From JAVBNF01 sp031551725 (GTDB lineage: Bacteria; Bacteroidota; Bacteroidia; Bacteroidales; P3), in contig JAVBNF010000033.1 in NCBI GenBank assembly GCA_031551725.1, positions 14,105-78,104 of the forward strand: 64,000 nucleotides of DNA, given 5' to 3'. The translations under genes were made by a program, and so were the position numbers. Each line of letters begins with the position of its first letter. Positions within the stretch are counted from its first letter, which is position 1. Positions 34,230 to 47,100 of this stretch are shown here, one piece after another. Below the pieces are notes generated by a model that was not told the origin of the DNA, ran no database searches, and saw only the letters and a program-made list of their open reading frames with translations.

Positions 34230-35144
34230 TTAAATATCCGGATGTATATCCATTCTGTCCAAGCGCGTTTGTCCGCGTATAATCTGAGTTCTAATACCCA
34301 AAGTTATTTCATGTGATCCGGGAGCTCCAGCCGATTTCATAAATCCGGTATTGAAATCGTAGGAGTAACCAACCGTTATTGGACCGATACTAACCCCGGC
34401 AAGGATAGCGAAAGCATCTCTACGAACAGAAGCTCCAAGTAAGAAGCGGTCACTGTATGAAATCCGCAAATTCGCATCAAAATTAGTAATAAACGAAGGG
34501 TTTCGAACAACAAAACCGGGAATGATCATCCAATTTTGGTTAATTTCATAAAAATATGAGAAATAATAATAAATATGCATGTTCTTTTGGGCCTCATTTT
34601 CTGCTATATACAGCGGCAAATGGGTTACCGACACGCCGACAAAAAACTCAGGGGTATAAAATTCTACTCCTAATCCTATATCGTCATTCCATGCATTTTT
34701 CACATTTATCAAACTTCCGTCCGGTTTTGTTCCATTGGTAATACTTGTATTAAGCATTCCCAAGCTCAGCCCCATTGCCAAAAACGAGGATTCCTGAACT
34801 TGCAGGTGATAAGCATAAGAAAGTTTAAAATTCAAATTATTTTCCACATTCTGCTTGGAAGACATGACACTCACCCCCACTCCCGACCGGTAATCGGCCA
34901 AATACTGAGTGGCATTAAGCATCAATGTCCGGTATCCGTTAGAAAATCCCATCCATTGTTCTCGATCGGTGAGCGAGATATGGAGCAGGTCATCAACAGA
35001 TGTTGCTGCCGGATTGAAAAACAACTTGTTTGCAGCAAACTGTGTAAGCTGCGGGTCGTTCTGTCCCCTTATCATGCCGGTTGTAGTCAGCAGAGCGACC
35101 ACAACCAAGCATTTAAATAGGGTGTTTTTTACGTAATATAACAT
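34230..35144 (-). CDS. PorP/SprF family type IX secretion membrane protein (first copy)
   Basis: 304 residues with a signal peptide (about residues 1-27, ending MIRGQ). The mature start NDPQLTQFAANKLFFNPAAT is the classical PorP/SprF signature (DPQ.TQ......NPA), followed by WMGFSNGYRTLMLNATQYLA and strands such as GVGVSVMSSKQNVENNLNFK, LAMGLSLGMLNTS and ITVGYSYDFNTGF. The C-terminus ends HEITLGIRTQII, also typical. It sits 16 bases after the 4961-residue adhesin gene, the sprB-sprF order known from Flavobacterium, and probably helps that adhesin leave the cell. The next adhesin gene follows within 80 bases. Confidence 0.92.
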   Translation of the reverse strand: MLYYVKNTLFKCLVVVALLTTTGMIRGQNDPQLTQFAANKLFFNPAATSVDDLLHISLTDREQWMGFSNGYRTLMLNATQYLADYRSGVGVSVMSSKQNVENNLNFKLSYAYHLQVQESSFLAMGLSLGMLNTSITNGTKPDGSLINVKNAWNDDIGLGVEFYTPEFFVGVSVTHLPLYIAENEAQKNMHIYYYFSYFYEINQNWMIIPGFVVRNPSFITNFDANLRISYSDRFLLGASVRRDAFAILAGVSIGPITVGYSYDFNTGFMKSAGAPGSHEITLGIRTQIIRGQTRLDRMDIHPDI

Positions 35145-35160
35145 TTTTCAAAAAATAACT

Positions 35161-38100
35161 TTACTTCAACTCTCCTTCAACAGGAACAACTGTTATCGCT
35201 CCTTTTAATTCTATCGTACCATCGAGTGTCGGTATACGTGCACGATAGTAATAGGTACCGGATTTCACGGCCTTCCCTTTATACATGCCGTCCCATCCGT
35301 GTTTACCGAACGGTTTGATTTGCATACCCCAGGAATCGTAAACTTCAATATCAAAATCGGGCAGTAATATTCTATTGATATTCGTACCCAAAACATCCGA
35401 CTTGTCTTCATTTAAAATTACAGACGGAACAGGTGTGATTGCAATACGAACCGAGTCTGTGCCCGTACATCCGTAGATGTCTTTCACATAAACAATGGTA
35501 TAATTGCTATCTAATGTTGCATCGGGCTGTGTGAATCCCTCATGTGTGAAATCGGTAGAAAAAACATTTGATCCCGAAGCCGTATCGGGGGCAATGTCTC
35601 GATGCTCGTCGATATATTTGAAGAAACGGTATTCCGGATAAATCGCAGGAGTTGCATGGAAATATACTGCTTGTCCTTCGAAATATTTGTCGTAACGCAT
35701 ACGCGGCGCAACGTGCAGCTGAACAAACGGTTTTTCACGCAATTTAACAAATATTGCCCCATGTACTTCATTATCTCCATGGTCGAAAATTTGTACGTAG
35801 TACTCCTTAACAGTTCCGGGATTTCCATTGACCATAAATCCGAAAGTAGAATCGGCGGTATACTCCGGTTTGTATCCTACCGGATAATCCGGCTGCTCAG
35901 GATTCCATGTATATCTCAACGGAGGATTACCGCCGGTTGTTTTCGGAGTCAACCAAAGTATTTGGCCCGGACAGATCATTAAGGTGTCATTCGGCCTCAA
36001 AACAGTGTCTACAACCGTATCTACATTTCCGTTAGGATAAACAATGGTTGTTTTCACAATAAATGAATCCAACACAAAGTTTGCAATCACTTTGACAGAG
36101 TCTTTTCCGCTTCCGGAACAGTTATTTGAGTCGGTATAAATAGCTGTAAATACATACGTTTTCTTTTGCGTAAGCGGCACAGTCGCTGTAGATTCAACGG
36201 TACTGTCGACCACCAATGTTCCCGGCAACCAGTGAATACTGTACGGAGCAACTCCACCGGTGACAGATGAACTTAATACTGTTGTATCTCCTTCGATAAT
36301 AATATGGTCGCGTGCAGTTACCGTAACCACAGGCACCGGATTGATGTGGATATTCACCGATTTTGTTTGCGGATCAGACAGCTGGCAATAGAGCTCCGAC
36401 GCTGTTGACGGAGAAACCGTTACCGAAATCGTACGATCGCCGACAACCAGTGGGTCTGCATCTGCTCCTAATTCAGGTCCTGCTACCATTTCCGGATTAC
36501 GAATAATTTCCGTTCCATCAATTGTCCATGCATATTCTCCTTCGGAAATCGAATTATCTGTTGTATCGGTCCAGAACCTAATAGTACTTCCGAAACAGAA
36601 GAGCGAATCCATCTTGATATTTACATCAAACGGAAGAAGTTCGCGAATTTTTATTTCTTTTTCAGCCAAAGTATCGTCGCAATCGTTCGTTACCTTACAA
36701 GTGACTTTATATCCGGCAAAATGCTCTGCTGTCAATCCAAGTCCTTCAACTTCCGTCCATCGTATTCTGAATTCACGTTCATTGGTAGGCGTCGATAATG
36801 TATTTGTAACCGAAGCGCCTCCCGGTGTTAGCAATTCCCATTCCCATGTAGTAGCATCTTCAGCAGCAGCGACAAAACGCGTTAACGTATCTATCTCGCA
36901 AATCTTAGCTCTACTGATATCGCGAACAATCGCTCCGGCCGACCAAACGTTGATGTCCATATCGGTCATCACACCTGCTGTTTCAAGTTTGACAATCGGT
37001 TTGGTGGTGTCTTTGATCAAATTCGGATCTTTGCCATATCCGATGCATCGGAACAACCAACCGGCCATGTCTGCAGTATAGATGAAATCTAGATCATAGC
37101 TGTCATATCCGCTGAACGGGCTAGCTGTGATATTTGTCCATCCACTTCCCTTATTGACCTGCCATTGCCATGTTTGGGGCATACCCATCGAATTATCGTA
37201 GCTTGCAGTGATTTTAGACGTTTTATTATCTGCGCAGAGCTTCATGATTGCAATGCCGTTTTCCATAACAATTCTCGGATCAGTTGTGTCAATGAAAATA
37301 TGGATATTCGGAGCTACTCTGATAAAAGTATCTTTCGGTGCTATCTCACCACAGCCGTCGTTGCTCACCAAATGACAGAAAACTCTCATTCGGTCATGTT
37401 CTTCGGCCACTGTTGTAGCTAAGTTCCATAAAGAATCATTGTCCGCCATTTTCACAATATCCAAATGCGATCCGTCCCAATCTACGGTATCGATTGCCCA
37501 AACATATTTAAACGATCCGTTTTTGTCGGAAGAATGCATGTTGAATGTAACCGGATCTCCTTCAATTATAGAGAATGGAGTCGGATGAACACCATAGCTT
37601 GTCGGGAAATAAAATACGTTGAGCTTAAAGCCGGCAGAGGTGTCGTTTGCACGTGGATCATACGGATTTTTAGCAATTATTTTGAAATATTTGCCGTTCA
37701 TCGCGCGCGTTGGATTAACAACCAAGGTGTCGACAACTTGGGTACAAATGGTACAGATCACACCCGAAGCATTGTATGGCTTATATACGCCATTTTTGGT
37801 GTCGCTAACCAAGAATTCGTACTGCGTGCCTGCATATTGTCCTGCCGCATTCAGATGTGAATAGATTTTCAATGTTTCGTTTTCACAAATACTGTATTCG
37901 GCATTCGTATTATTGAATGGGAATGCAGTATCTACAGGCCCGAGAACATGAACGGTATCGATATTTAATTTCTCGACCACTCTGATTTTCATATAGGCCG
38001 TATCTTTACCGCAACCGCTGCTCGCAACTGCTCGATATTTGTAAAGCCCCGTATCCGCAAGAGCGCAATCGGATTTCTGCAATGTAACGATGTTACCGGC

Positions 38101-41100
38101 TTCAAGAAATTGATAATCGGTTCCATCAAATTCTTCCCAATCGAAACTTACAAGGTCTCCACTATCCGTTTTAATAGTAATTGTTCCATTGATAGGGTAT
38201 GCAGTGTTGTACGGAGTCACTAATATTTGCGAATCGGGAACAGAACTAATACCTAAAGATTGCGTGAGATGTAATGTCATCGGTCCGCTTTCAGCACTAT
38301 CTTGCGTACTTGCAACATAAGCTCTTACGATAAACGACATTCCGTCTGTAAGTGAACTTACCGGTTTAGCAACAAACACTGAATCCAAGCGAGTATAAAT
38401 TCCACCAATATTGATTTGCGTATAGCCGACATCTGTCGGTTTTTTGCTAAACCATTTATAGGTGATCGGATCGCCGGTCGGAATTACTGCATGTACTTCC
38501 AATTTAAGCGAGTCTTCCAGTTTACAAATAGTTGTGTCTGGCTCTAAATTCAAGTCAAAAGCAATACTAAACGAAACTTTCAGCATCATAAACACAGTTG
38601 TGTCACGACCACAGTTCCCACTCACTCTGCAAGAGTACCAAGTGGAATCCATGGTTGTGCCTTGTCCGGAAGCAACCGTAACCGCAAGCGTATTTGTTGA
38701 GCCCGGCTGCGGAGTAGGTGCATTCGTCGAATCTTTTCCATGCGAACACCAAGCATATTGAGCCGCATTGGATGCTCCTACGGTAAAACTTCCGCTTGCT
38801 CCTTCGGCTACTTCAATTGGATGTGTACATGAAGTGATCTTCGCTTTCGGATTAACGGTAAGAACTGCAGATACCGTACGAACGGTATTACAATAATCGG
38901 TAATATCACAACTATAAGTTCCGGCAGCACTAACAGGCGCACCCGAAATTTTAAGAGTGGCTGTACCTTGGCCGGAATAAACCGCCGTGTTAGAAATAGC
39001 AGTACCATCTTTCTTCCAGCTGTATTTAAGATTATCGCCGGCAGTAACTTGAATCGCAAACGAAGTTGTATCGCTTTCGCAAATTGTTTGATCTGTCAAC
39101 GGGCTGAAAACAGCGGTGTCTTTAACCGTCAAGAACACAGCCGGAGATATCGCCGGAGTACAGCCATTACTAACTGTCACACGGAACTGTTTGCCATTAT
39201 CTGCTTTTTGAGCCGGAGAAATAACAAACGAGTTGCCATTGCCAACGCTGTCGTATTGTGGAACACTATTATCCCAAAACTCCCACTTGTAAGCAAGCGG
39301 AGCACCGCCGGTCGCTGTTACGTTGAACGTTGCAGTTTTGCCTTCGCATACAGTATCGTTCGTCGGTGCAACGGTAATTGCCGGGTTCGCCTTCACGCTT
39401 ACGGTGAGCGTATCACTCGCCCTACCCGGCAATGTGTAGCTATGCGTCGGCGTTAACATACATCGATATTTGTAACCGTTCATGGCAGCACCCATTGTTA
39501 TCGTGAGTTCTTTGGTTGTTATTCCCGAATAAGCGCCTCCCGAACATGGTGAAAAAGCCCCACCTGTGCTAACTTGCCATTGATAAGCAATGCTTCCGCC
39601 GCTTGCAAACCCAATTGCATGCGGATCGACAGCTATTTTCACAGTTGCTCCTTCGCAAACAGCGGTATCTTTAAATGCAATTTTCGGATCTATCGAAGGC
39701 AGCGAGTCGTAACATTTTACAGATGCGTTAATCGTATCAATAGAACCAAAAGCATCCTTCACAACTACGTAGAATTTCACATTTCCGGCATCAACCAAGT
39801 CTTTGGTAACGCTGTAACGCAATGTGTCGGTACTTTGTCCGCTCTTGTATGTAGGTCGAGGTGTTGTATTCGGATCTGCCAAGATATTCCCACCGACAGT
39901 GCCGAATTTATTGGCTGCGACTTTCGCATCATTCACAAACCATTCGTATTGCAGCCCGTCGCCGGTAGCTCCAGACACGTATGCTTTTGTTAATGTTCCG
40001 GTATCTTTGTCATAATCGTAGAAACCACACTGGGCAACGACAACTCCCGGATTAAATGCTCCTTTGTGCAGCACTTTAACAACTACGGTTGTGTCTTTTT
40101 CACATTCGGTTTCCAAAATACAACGGTATTTGTAGTTTATTTTCGTCGGTTCCGTATGTCCGGCAGATAAAACGACCAATGTAGAAGAAGTTACTCCGGT
40201 ATAATCGCCTCCGGAACAAGGGCTCCAACTGGTTCCGCCATTTGTCGAAACTTCCCATTTATAGTTTTTTGTTGTACATTGATCAGCAGTATATGTTGCC
40301 GTGAATGAAGCAGAAGCCGAGGCTACCACCGTTGTATCATGCGGTTGCAACGTAATTGCAATGGTATCTTTCACCGTCATTTTCAATGTATCCGAATAAG
40401 TATCTACTCCACAACCTAAAGTTGCAACAACAGCACGAAAATCGGTCGCCTTTTTGATATTCGCTGTATATGTAGTATTCGTGTTGGCAATATCTGTCCA
40501 TGTATTCGTTCCGGCAGGGGACGATTGCCATTTTAGAACATTACCAACATGATTTTTCAACGTAATCACGAAATTTGTATTCTGACACTCCGGATTATTC
40601 GGTGTTGAAAGATTTCCTCCTTTGGCATTCGGCGTAACCATCAAATAAGCGGTATCGCTGTACACGGCCGGACAAGCGCCGTTTGTTACCGCCACACGGT
40701 AATAGCCGGAGTCTGCCAATAAAGCGCCGCCTGCAGGAATCGGATACGTGGTATCATTAACCACAGCATGATTGGTAATTGCTCCCCATGAAGTTTTATT
40801 TTTACTGAAACTCCACGTGAATGAAGTGCCTTTGAAACCTTTTAAAATAAAGGCATCCGGAGAACCGGCCACACAGACCGTATCGCTGTTCGGAATAATT
40901 TTTCCGCCTTTGGAAACCGAATCTACCCGCAATACCGAAGATTCCATAGACGTGTCATTGGTAGCTCCCGTGTTATATTTATAAGCTATTTTATACTTAT
41001 AATAACCAACTGCCGGATTGCTGCCGGGTTCAGTCGTCATGGTAGTCGCGGTGCCGATGGCACCCACGGTCGTCCATGCTCCCCATGTTGTATTATCCGC

Positions 41101-44100
41101 ACTGTATGAACGAAGCCATTGAACAGTGTTGGTAGGACTCGGAGAAGGAACTCCTGCACCGAAAGATGCTGTAAGGGTTCCAAAAGAATTTGCCGTTTGA
41201 CAAATAGGATCGCCTCCCGCAATAATAGCTTTGTTTGCAGGCTTAATCACAAAACGAATGGTATCCGAATAAACATCCGGACAAATGCCATCAGACGTTT
41301 TCACACGGAAATACAAAGTATCCAGTGTTGGGATAGTACTATAAGTATTTGTAACCCCCCCTCCTGAAACAGGACTTGAAAAATCCCATGGATTTGGCGT
41401 TGTAGTATTCACCTTTGTCAACTGCCACGTTCTTGTTACTGTTGAGTTCGTTTGAGCAGTTGTCGTGGAACCAGATAATGTCATCGTTCCGGTTGTTGTA
41501 CCTTGTGTAATAGTGGAGTCTTTTGTATTTGTCAAATTCCTCAAGCTGCCCGCTACCAAGTGTGGATTTATCTTAACTATTTTCAATACTGTTGGCGAAC
41601 TCACGGCACAACTTCCCAAAACTCCGTTTTGACGAAGCACTGCATAGAAAGTATCACTAATATTTACCCCACCGTTTTTCAATACCGGATATTTCTTAGA
41701 GGCAGGCAATGCATTAACCGGAATGGTATCAATCCATTTTGCGCCGTTCCTTATATATAAGGTATCACCTTTCACATTTGCAAAGGTGATGGTAGTACTG
41801 TCTTTTTCACAAATAGTAACAGTCGCATCTTGTGTAGGTGCAGGCAAACTGGGCGCAATATGGAAACGGGCCGTATCGGATACTTTGCCCCAATCTTGAT
41901 ACGTACATGGCGGTGCTCCGATTGGCGTGTTTTGAGTACATCCGGGGTTAATCAAAATAGCCCTCAACAACGTGGTGGAAACTCCTACCGCCGCTGCCGC
42001 TGTTGCAGCAGATGTTTTCGAGGTGCTGTCGCCAACAGTAATGTTTGTCCATCCTCCTGTTGCCGAATCGCGTACAGACCAAATATATTTGGTTGCATTC
42101 GTATCATTTGTAATTTTTGCTTGAACCGGCGTACCACCATAACATACAGTTGTATCTTTCGGAGTGATTTTTCCACCCGTTGGCAATGGCCATACTTTAA
42201 CAGTGGGGAAGGTAATCGTGTCGCTTGAACAACCTTTGAGACTGTCTTTAGGAGGGAAATAAGCCCTTATCCGGAAAGTGTAAGTAGAATCAACTTTCAA
42301 GTTAGCACAAGGCATAACAATTCGGGGGTTTGAGCTGGCACGAATATCTTGCTTACCCGGAATGGTATCGAAATTGCCGTTGGCTGTTTTATATTCCCAA
42401 CCAAAGAAACCCCTGTAGGAACAATCGGATTCAAGTTGATAAGTGACAGTGCTCTTCTCACATAAATTGCCGTATAAAGAGCCTGCTTCATTAATCGTTC
42501 TACCCGAGAATTTTGCTTGTGCAAGTGCTACATAAGTAAATATATCACTATACATCGTGTCGCAGCCCGGCATCGGATACATGATCCGGAAATAATAATT
42601 AGTGATCGAATCTGAAACGAGCGTTCCCATAAGAACATCATAATTCGGCAACTTTATCCCTGGTTTTACCAAAGAGAAATCAGATAGTGTTTTACCATAT
42701 TGTATACGTCCTTCCGCATTTTCATTCCGTATCTTTGCAACGATATCTTTACAGGTTGTATCCGTTTTTTTCGGATAAAAATCGCCGGAAGTCGGACGCA
42801 AATTGTAACGAAGTGTATCTTTCGTTGAATCTATACGGGCGGCACATATACCGTTATCGAGGTAAATATAGATAATATAAGAACCCGAATCTGAAATTGT
42901 AATCGGATACAAAGTGGTATCTCCCGGAGTAAACGGTCCGGGCAACCAAGTAATATTCGCAGGAGTGGCTGGTAGCTGAATCCTTCGATAGCCCCATTTT
43001 TTCAATGCTCCACGTGTTCCGGAAACGCTTACCCTAATTGTAGAATCCTGACAAGTAACTTTCCGATCGAAATTAAATGTTGTTTTTCCAAGCGTATCTT
43101 TTACCAACAACTTCGCAGTATCAGAAAGTACAGCCTTACATCTGCCATTTTTCACCCACATGCGATAATAATAGGTTGCAACGGTAGTATTTGTTGCCGG
43201 CGTAAGAGAAACGGCTGATGCGCCAAAAACACCCGGTACACCCGGAGAAACCTCCGGCGCCCTTTGGAAGATCGAATCTTTACCTCTTTTATTAGTAACA
43301 GCATACGTAAAGTTTACTTTGTTGAAACAGAATGCCGTATCTTTAGGCAAAAGTTTTCCACCAATACTCAGAGAGTCAACATGCAGCATGAATGGCTGTG
43401 AATATTTCGACGGACAAATACCGCTTTGAACTTCCGCACGATAATACATATCTTGGGCTGTTACATGGGTGGGCTTAATGGTAAATGAACTCGTACTGCT
43501 CACAACTGTCGAATAATCTACACCGTCTGTTGAACTATACCACTTCGTAGCTGTTCCTTTCGGAAAAGCCGTAAGGTACATGTCAATTCCACCTGTCCAA
43601 TTTTCGCAAACCGAATCTTTCGTACTGTGGTCGCCTTTACAGGCTTGCCCTCCCCACGATGTATCAACAATAAAAATAGAGTCAATGCTATAGGCAGAGG
43701 CTTCAGGACCGGTACAAGTGGAATCGTTTCGCGACTCTACACGATGATAATGCCATATGCCAGCCACTCCCACCGTTGCAGTATTCGTTCTTGTCGCCGG
43801 AGGCGAAACCGGATAATGTGGCCCAAAAGGATCCCATGTGCCTGTGCCTACGAAAAAGTGGCTAAACCGTACATACGCACCATTTCCACCTGTCCAGCTA
43901 ATCTGATAGCCGGTAGTAGGCATATCCGCAAAACAGACGCTATCTGCAGGGTTTCCTCCAACCATTATCTTAATGGCAGAAGGAATAGTAGGCTTGCTTA
44001 CTACGTTAACACCCTTAGGATCTGAAGTGTCTACACAAAAGGCTGTTGAATATGCACGTATTTGGAAGAAAGAATCTGTCGATTGAAGCGTATACGTATA

Positions 44101-47100
44101 ATTCGGAGCAGGTCCTGTTGGTATGGGCGTTAACGGAGACCATGGCGAAAAGATATCCTTCCTTCGTTGGAAAATCATCGCTGTTGATCCGGTATTCCTC
44201 AGATTTAAGTTCACCACTGAAAGCGGACATTGAGTCGTGTCGGTCGACTTTACGAAAGTGGCTTTTATCAAATTAACGACTTTTATTTTCTCTCCATTGG
44301 AAGAATCAGATACACAGCCGGCGCTGTTTTTTACAATCGTTCTTATGGTTTTACCGGAATCTGCAAAAGCAGGAGTCCATATCAAAGTGTCGGCTTTGTT
44401 GGTACTGTAGCCTATCGGCGTTATCAAGGTGCCGTTTTTGAAATAGAATACTGTATCTGTTGCCAACAAAGCAGGTGTAACCGTAATTTTCAACTTCGAT
44501 GTTTTTCCGTTACAAACATCTGCAATAGTTGATAATGTAGGGGTACTCGGTTTTGATAAATACACCGAATCAATGTTGCTATAAGCAGAAGCAGTCGTAC
44601 AATTTGTATCATGACGAGCTTCTACCCGGAAATATCTCCATCCTGTTACGTTTGTAAATGGAAAAGTATAGGTATTCGTAGTCGTAACAGCCTGGTTGTT
44701 CGAATTATTCGTAATTGCAATTTTGGTTAATCCCCATGCAAAACGCACATACTTAGCATCCGATCCGCTTGCCGTGAGGGCTATATTCACAGGAGTGGTT
44801 GTTCCTTGCGGCATACATAGCGTATCTCTCATTTTTGTCACCGTCAATGCACCACCGTTGGTCGGCGTACGCGACACATTGATAATCTTTATATCCGAAG
44901 TATCGGCACAAGCACTACCCGTTGCGAAAGCACGCAATTTAAAAACGGTATCTGTTGCAGGAACAACATAAGAATAAGTAGGAGGCGCTCCCACCAAGCC
45001 CGTGCCTGACGTTAGAGTGGTCCATACAGGAACTGTTTCCGAATACTTTTGCAAGGTGGCATTCACATCCGTATAAACCTTAATCGTCGCTAAAGGACAA
45101 GGAGTTGAATCAACGGTTGTAAATTTAGGTTTCACACTCGGATTTACGGTAATCGTTTTGGGTGAAGAAGAATCCGAAAAACAACCGCTATTGTTTTTCA
45201 CAACCACTTTAATAGTTTTGTTATGATCGGTAGACTGCGGCTGCCATGTGATGGAATCGACCGTAGCCGAACTCTTGGTTTTACCAATTAAAACACCGCT
45301 TGTAAAATAAAAGACAGAATCGCCTGCAACGATTGGTGATACTTTAATTACTTGATTCAAATTTGCACATGCCAATCCGTCGGGATTCAACGTAATGGTT
45401 GTTGGAGCCGTAGGTTTTGGCCAAACGCGCAAGGTATCACCTTTAAATATTGCCGAACAGCCCGTTGCCACAATAGTAACATTCACACGCACGGTATCCC
45501 AACCGGAAACACCCGTTGCAGCTGGAGTGTATGTATGAGTCGGCAAAGTTCCTGCAGCGTTGTTAAGTCCGCCGCCGCTTGTATTCCAAGTGTATTTCGC
45601 CGTAGTTCCCGTTGTGGGAGTTACTGTTGGTGTAAATACGGTACTACTGCCTGCACAGATAGATTTATTTGAAACCGTCAGACCTGTAATCACAGGTACA
45701 GGTTTAATCATCAAGCTGTCTGCTGTTGAGTTAACACTGGTATTGTATACAGCCCGATAATAGAAAGTATCCAAACTCTTCAAAATCGTATTACCTATAT
45801 ATAAGGTATCCTTATTGGATGAAATCGTATAGCCTGCTCCAACAGGAGTAAAACTTCCGGTCGAAGATGTTGTAGAAACTTCCCAATGATCCACTGCTCC
45901 GCTGGTTCCTTTAAACACAACCCAGTTAGGAGTGGTGTCGTTCCGGCAAATATTTTTATTGTTCACAGCTACTGCTGAAGCTGCGCACACTTTCCATTTA
46001 ACGACTATGGAAGAGTCGGGCGAAGGACAGGCCAATGCTGTTGAGCTATCGCGAACAATCACTTTATAAGTGGCGCTTGCCAATGAGGCAATGTTTAATG
46101 TATTCGTTTTAGTCCCCGTAAGTCCTCCTGTGCCCTCTATCAAATCAGTACCTCCAGAATTCTTCCATTGATAGCCATAAGGGCCGCTGCCACCGGTACC
46201 AGAAGCCTTTAGTTGTTCCGGCATAGTGGTACAGGTATCATTTAAAAATTCTTGTGAAGGATTGGCTTTCGGAACAAGCGCAATTTTTATGTTTTTAACA
46301 GTATCACTGGAGCAACCGGTGGTATCATTAAAAACTTTTACATGAATAGCATAAGTTCCACCTGCCACCTGCGGAGCTCCACTACTAAGCAAGCAACTGT
46401 CGGAGTTAGAATACATCGGCGTTGTGCTGGTATTCAGATACCAGTTGGATTTATAGCCGGTGCCAACCGGTGTCACTTTCATACGGAAATTGCCTGAATT
46501 ATAGCACTTCAATGTGTCTGTAGTTGCAGTAAATTTGGCTCGGGCGGGCAATGGTTCAAACCATACACGAACAATATTAGAAGTTTCAGATCTTCCACTA
46601 GTAAAGCGACCAACCATACGAATATAGTTTGTGTCTTTTTTTGCTGTGGAAACAAGTGCATTGGAAGAATTGACGACCACACTCATATATGGGAAAGTTG
46701 TAAAACTATTTAAATCTGTCCAAACACCACCATTTTTCGCATTCTTAATCTGAAATATATTTGATATTGCATTCATTCCGGTGGAAGCTTGTATTGTTGC
46801 AGCACCGGAAGGTCCACAAATCATGGTGTCTTTGAAAATATGGCCAATACTATCTCCGCCGGGAACAATTACATGCGAAATAGCTGAAGTTTTAGCCAAA
46901 CAATTCGGCACATTCGGATAACTATATTCAATCCAATAATCTGTATTAACAGAATCGCGAACCCTAAAAGTACTTACATAATTTGAGATATTTTCCGTAC
47001 CGGTCATTTTTAATATTGTGGTATCGGCAATGTCATTAGCCCCTCTTGCTGTTAAAGCACCCGTATATGTATACTGGTAACCTGCTGTAGCATTTGTAAT

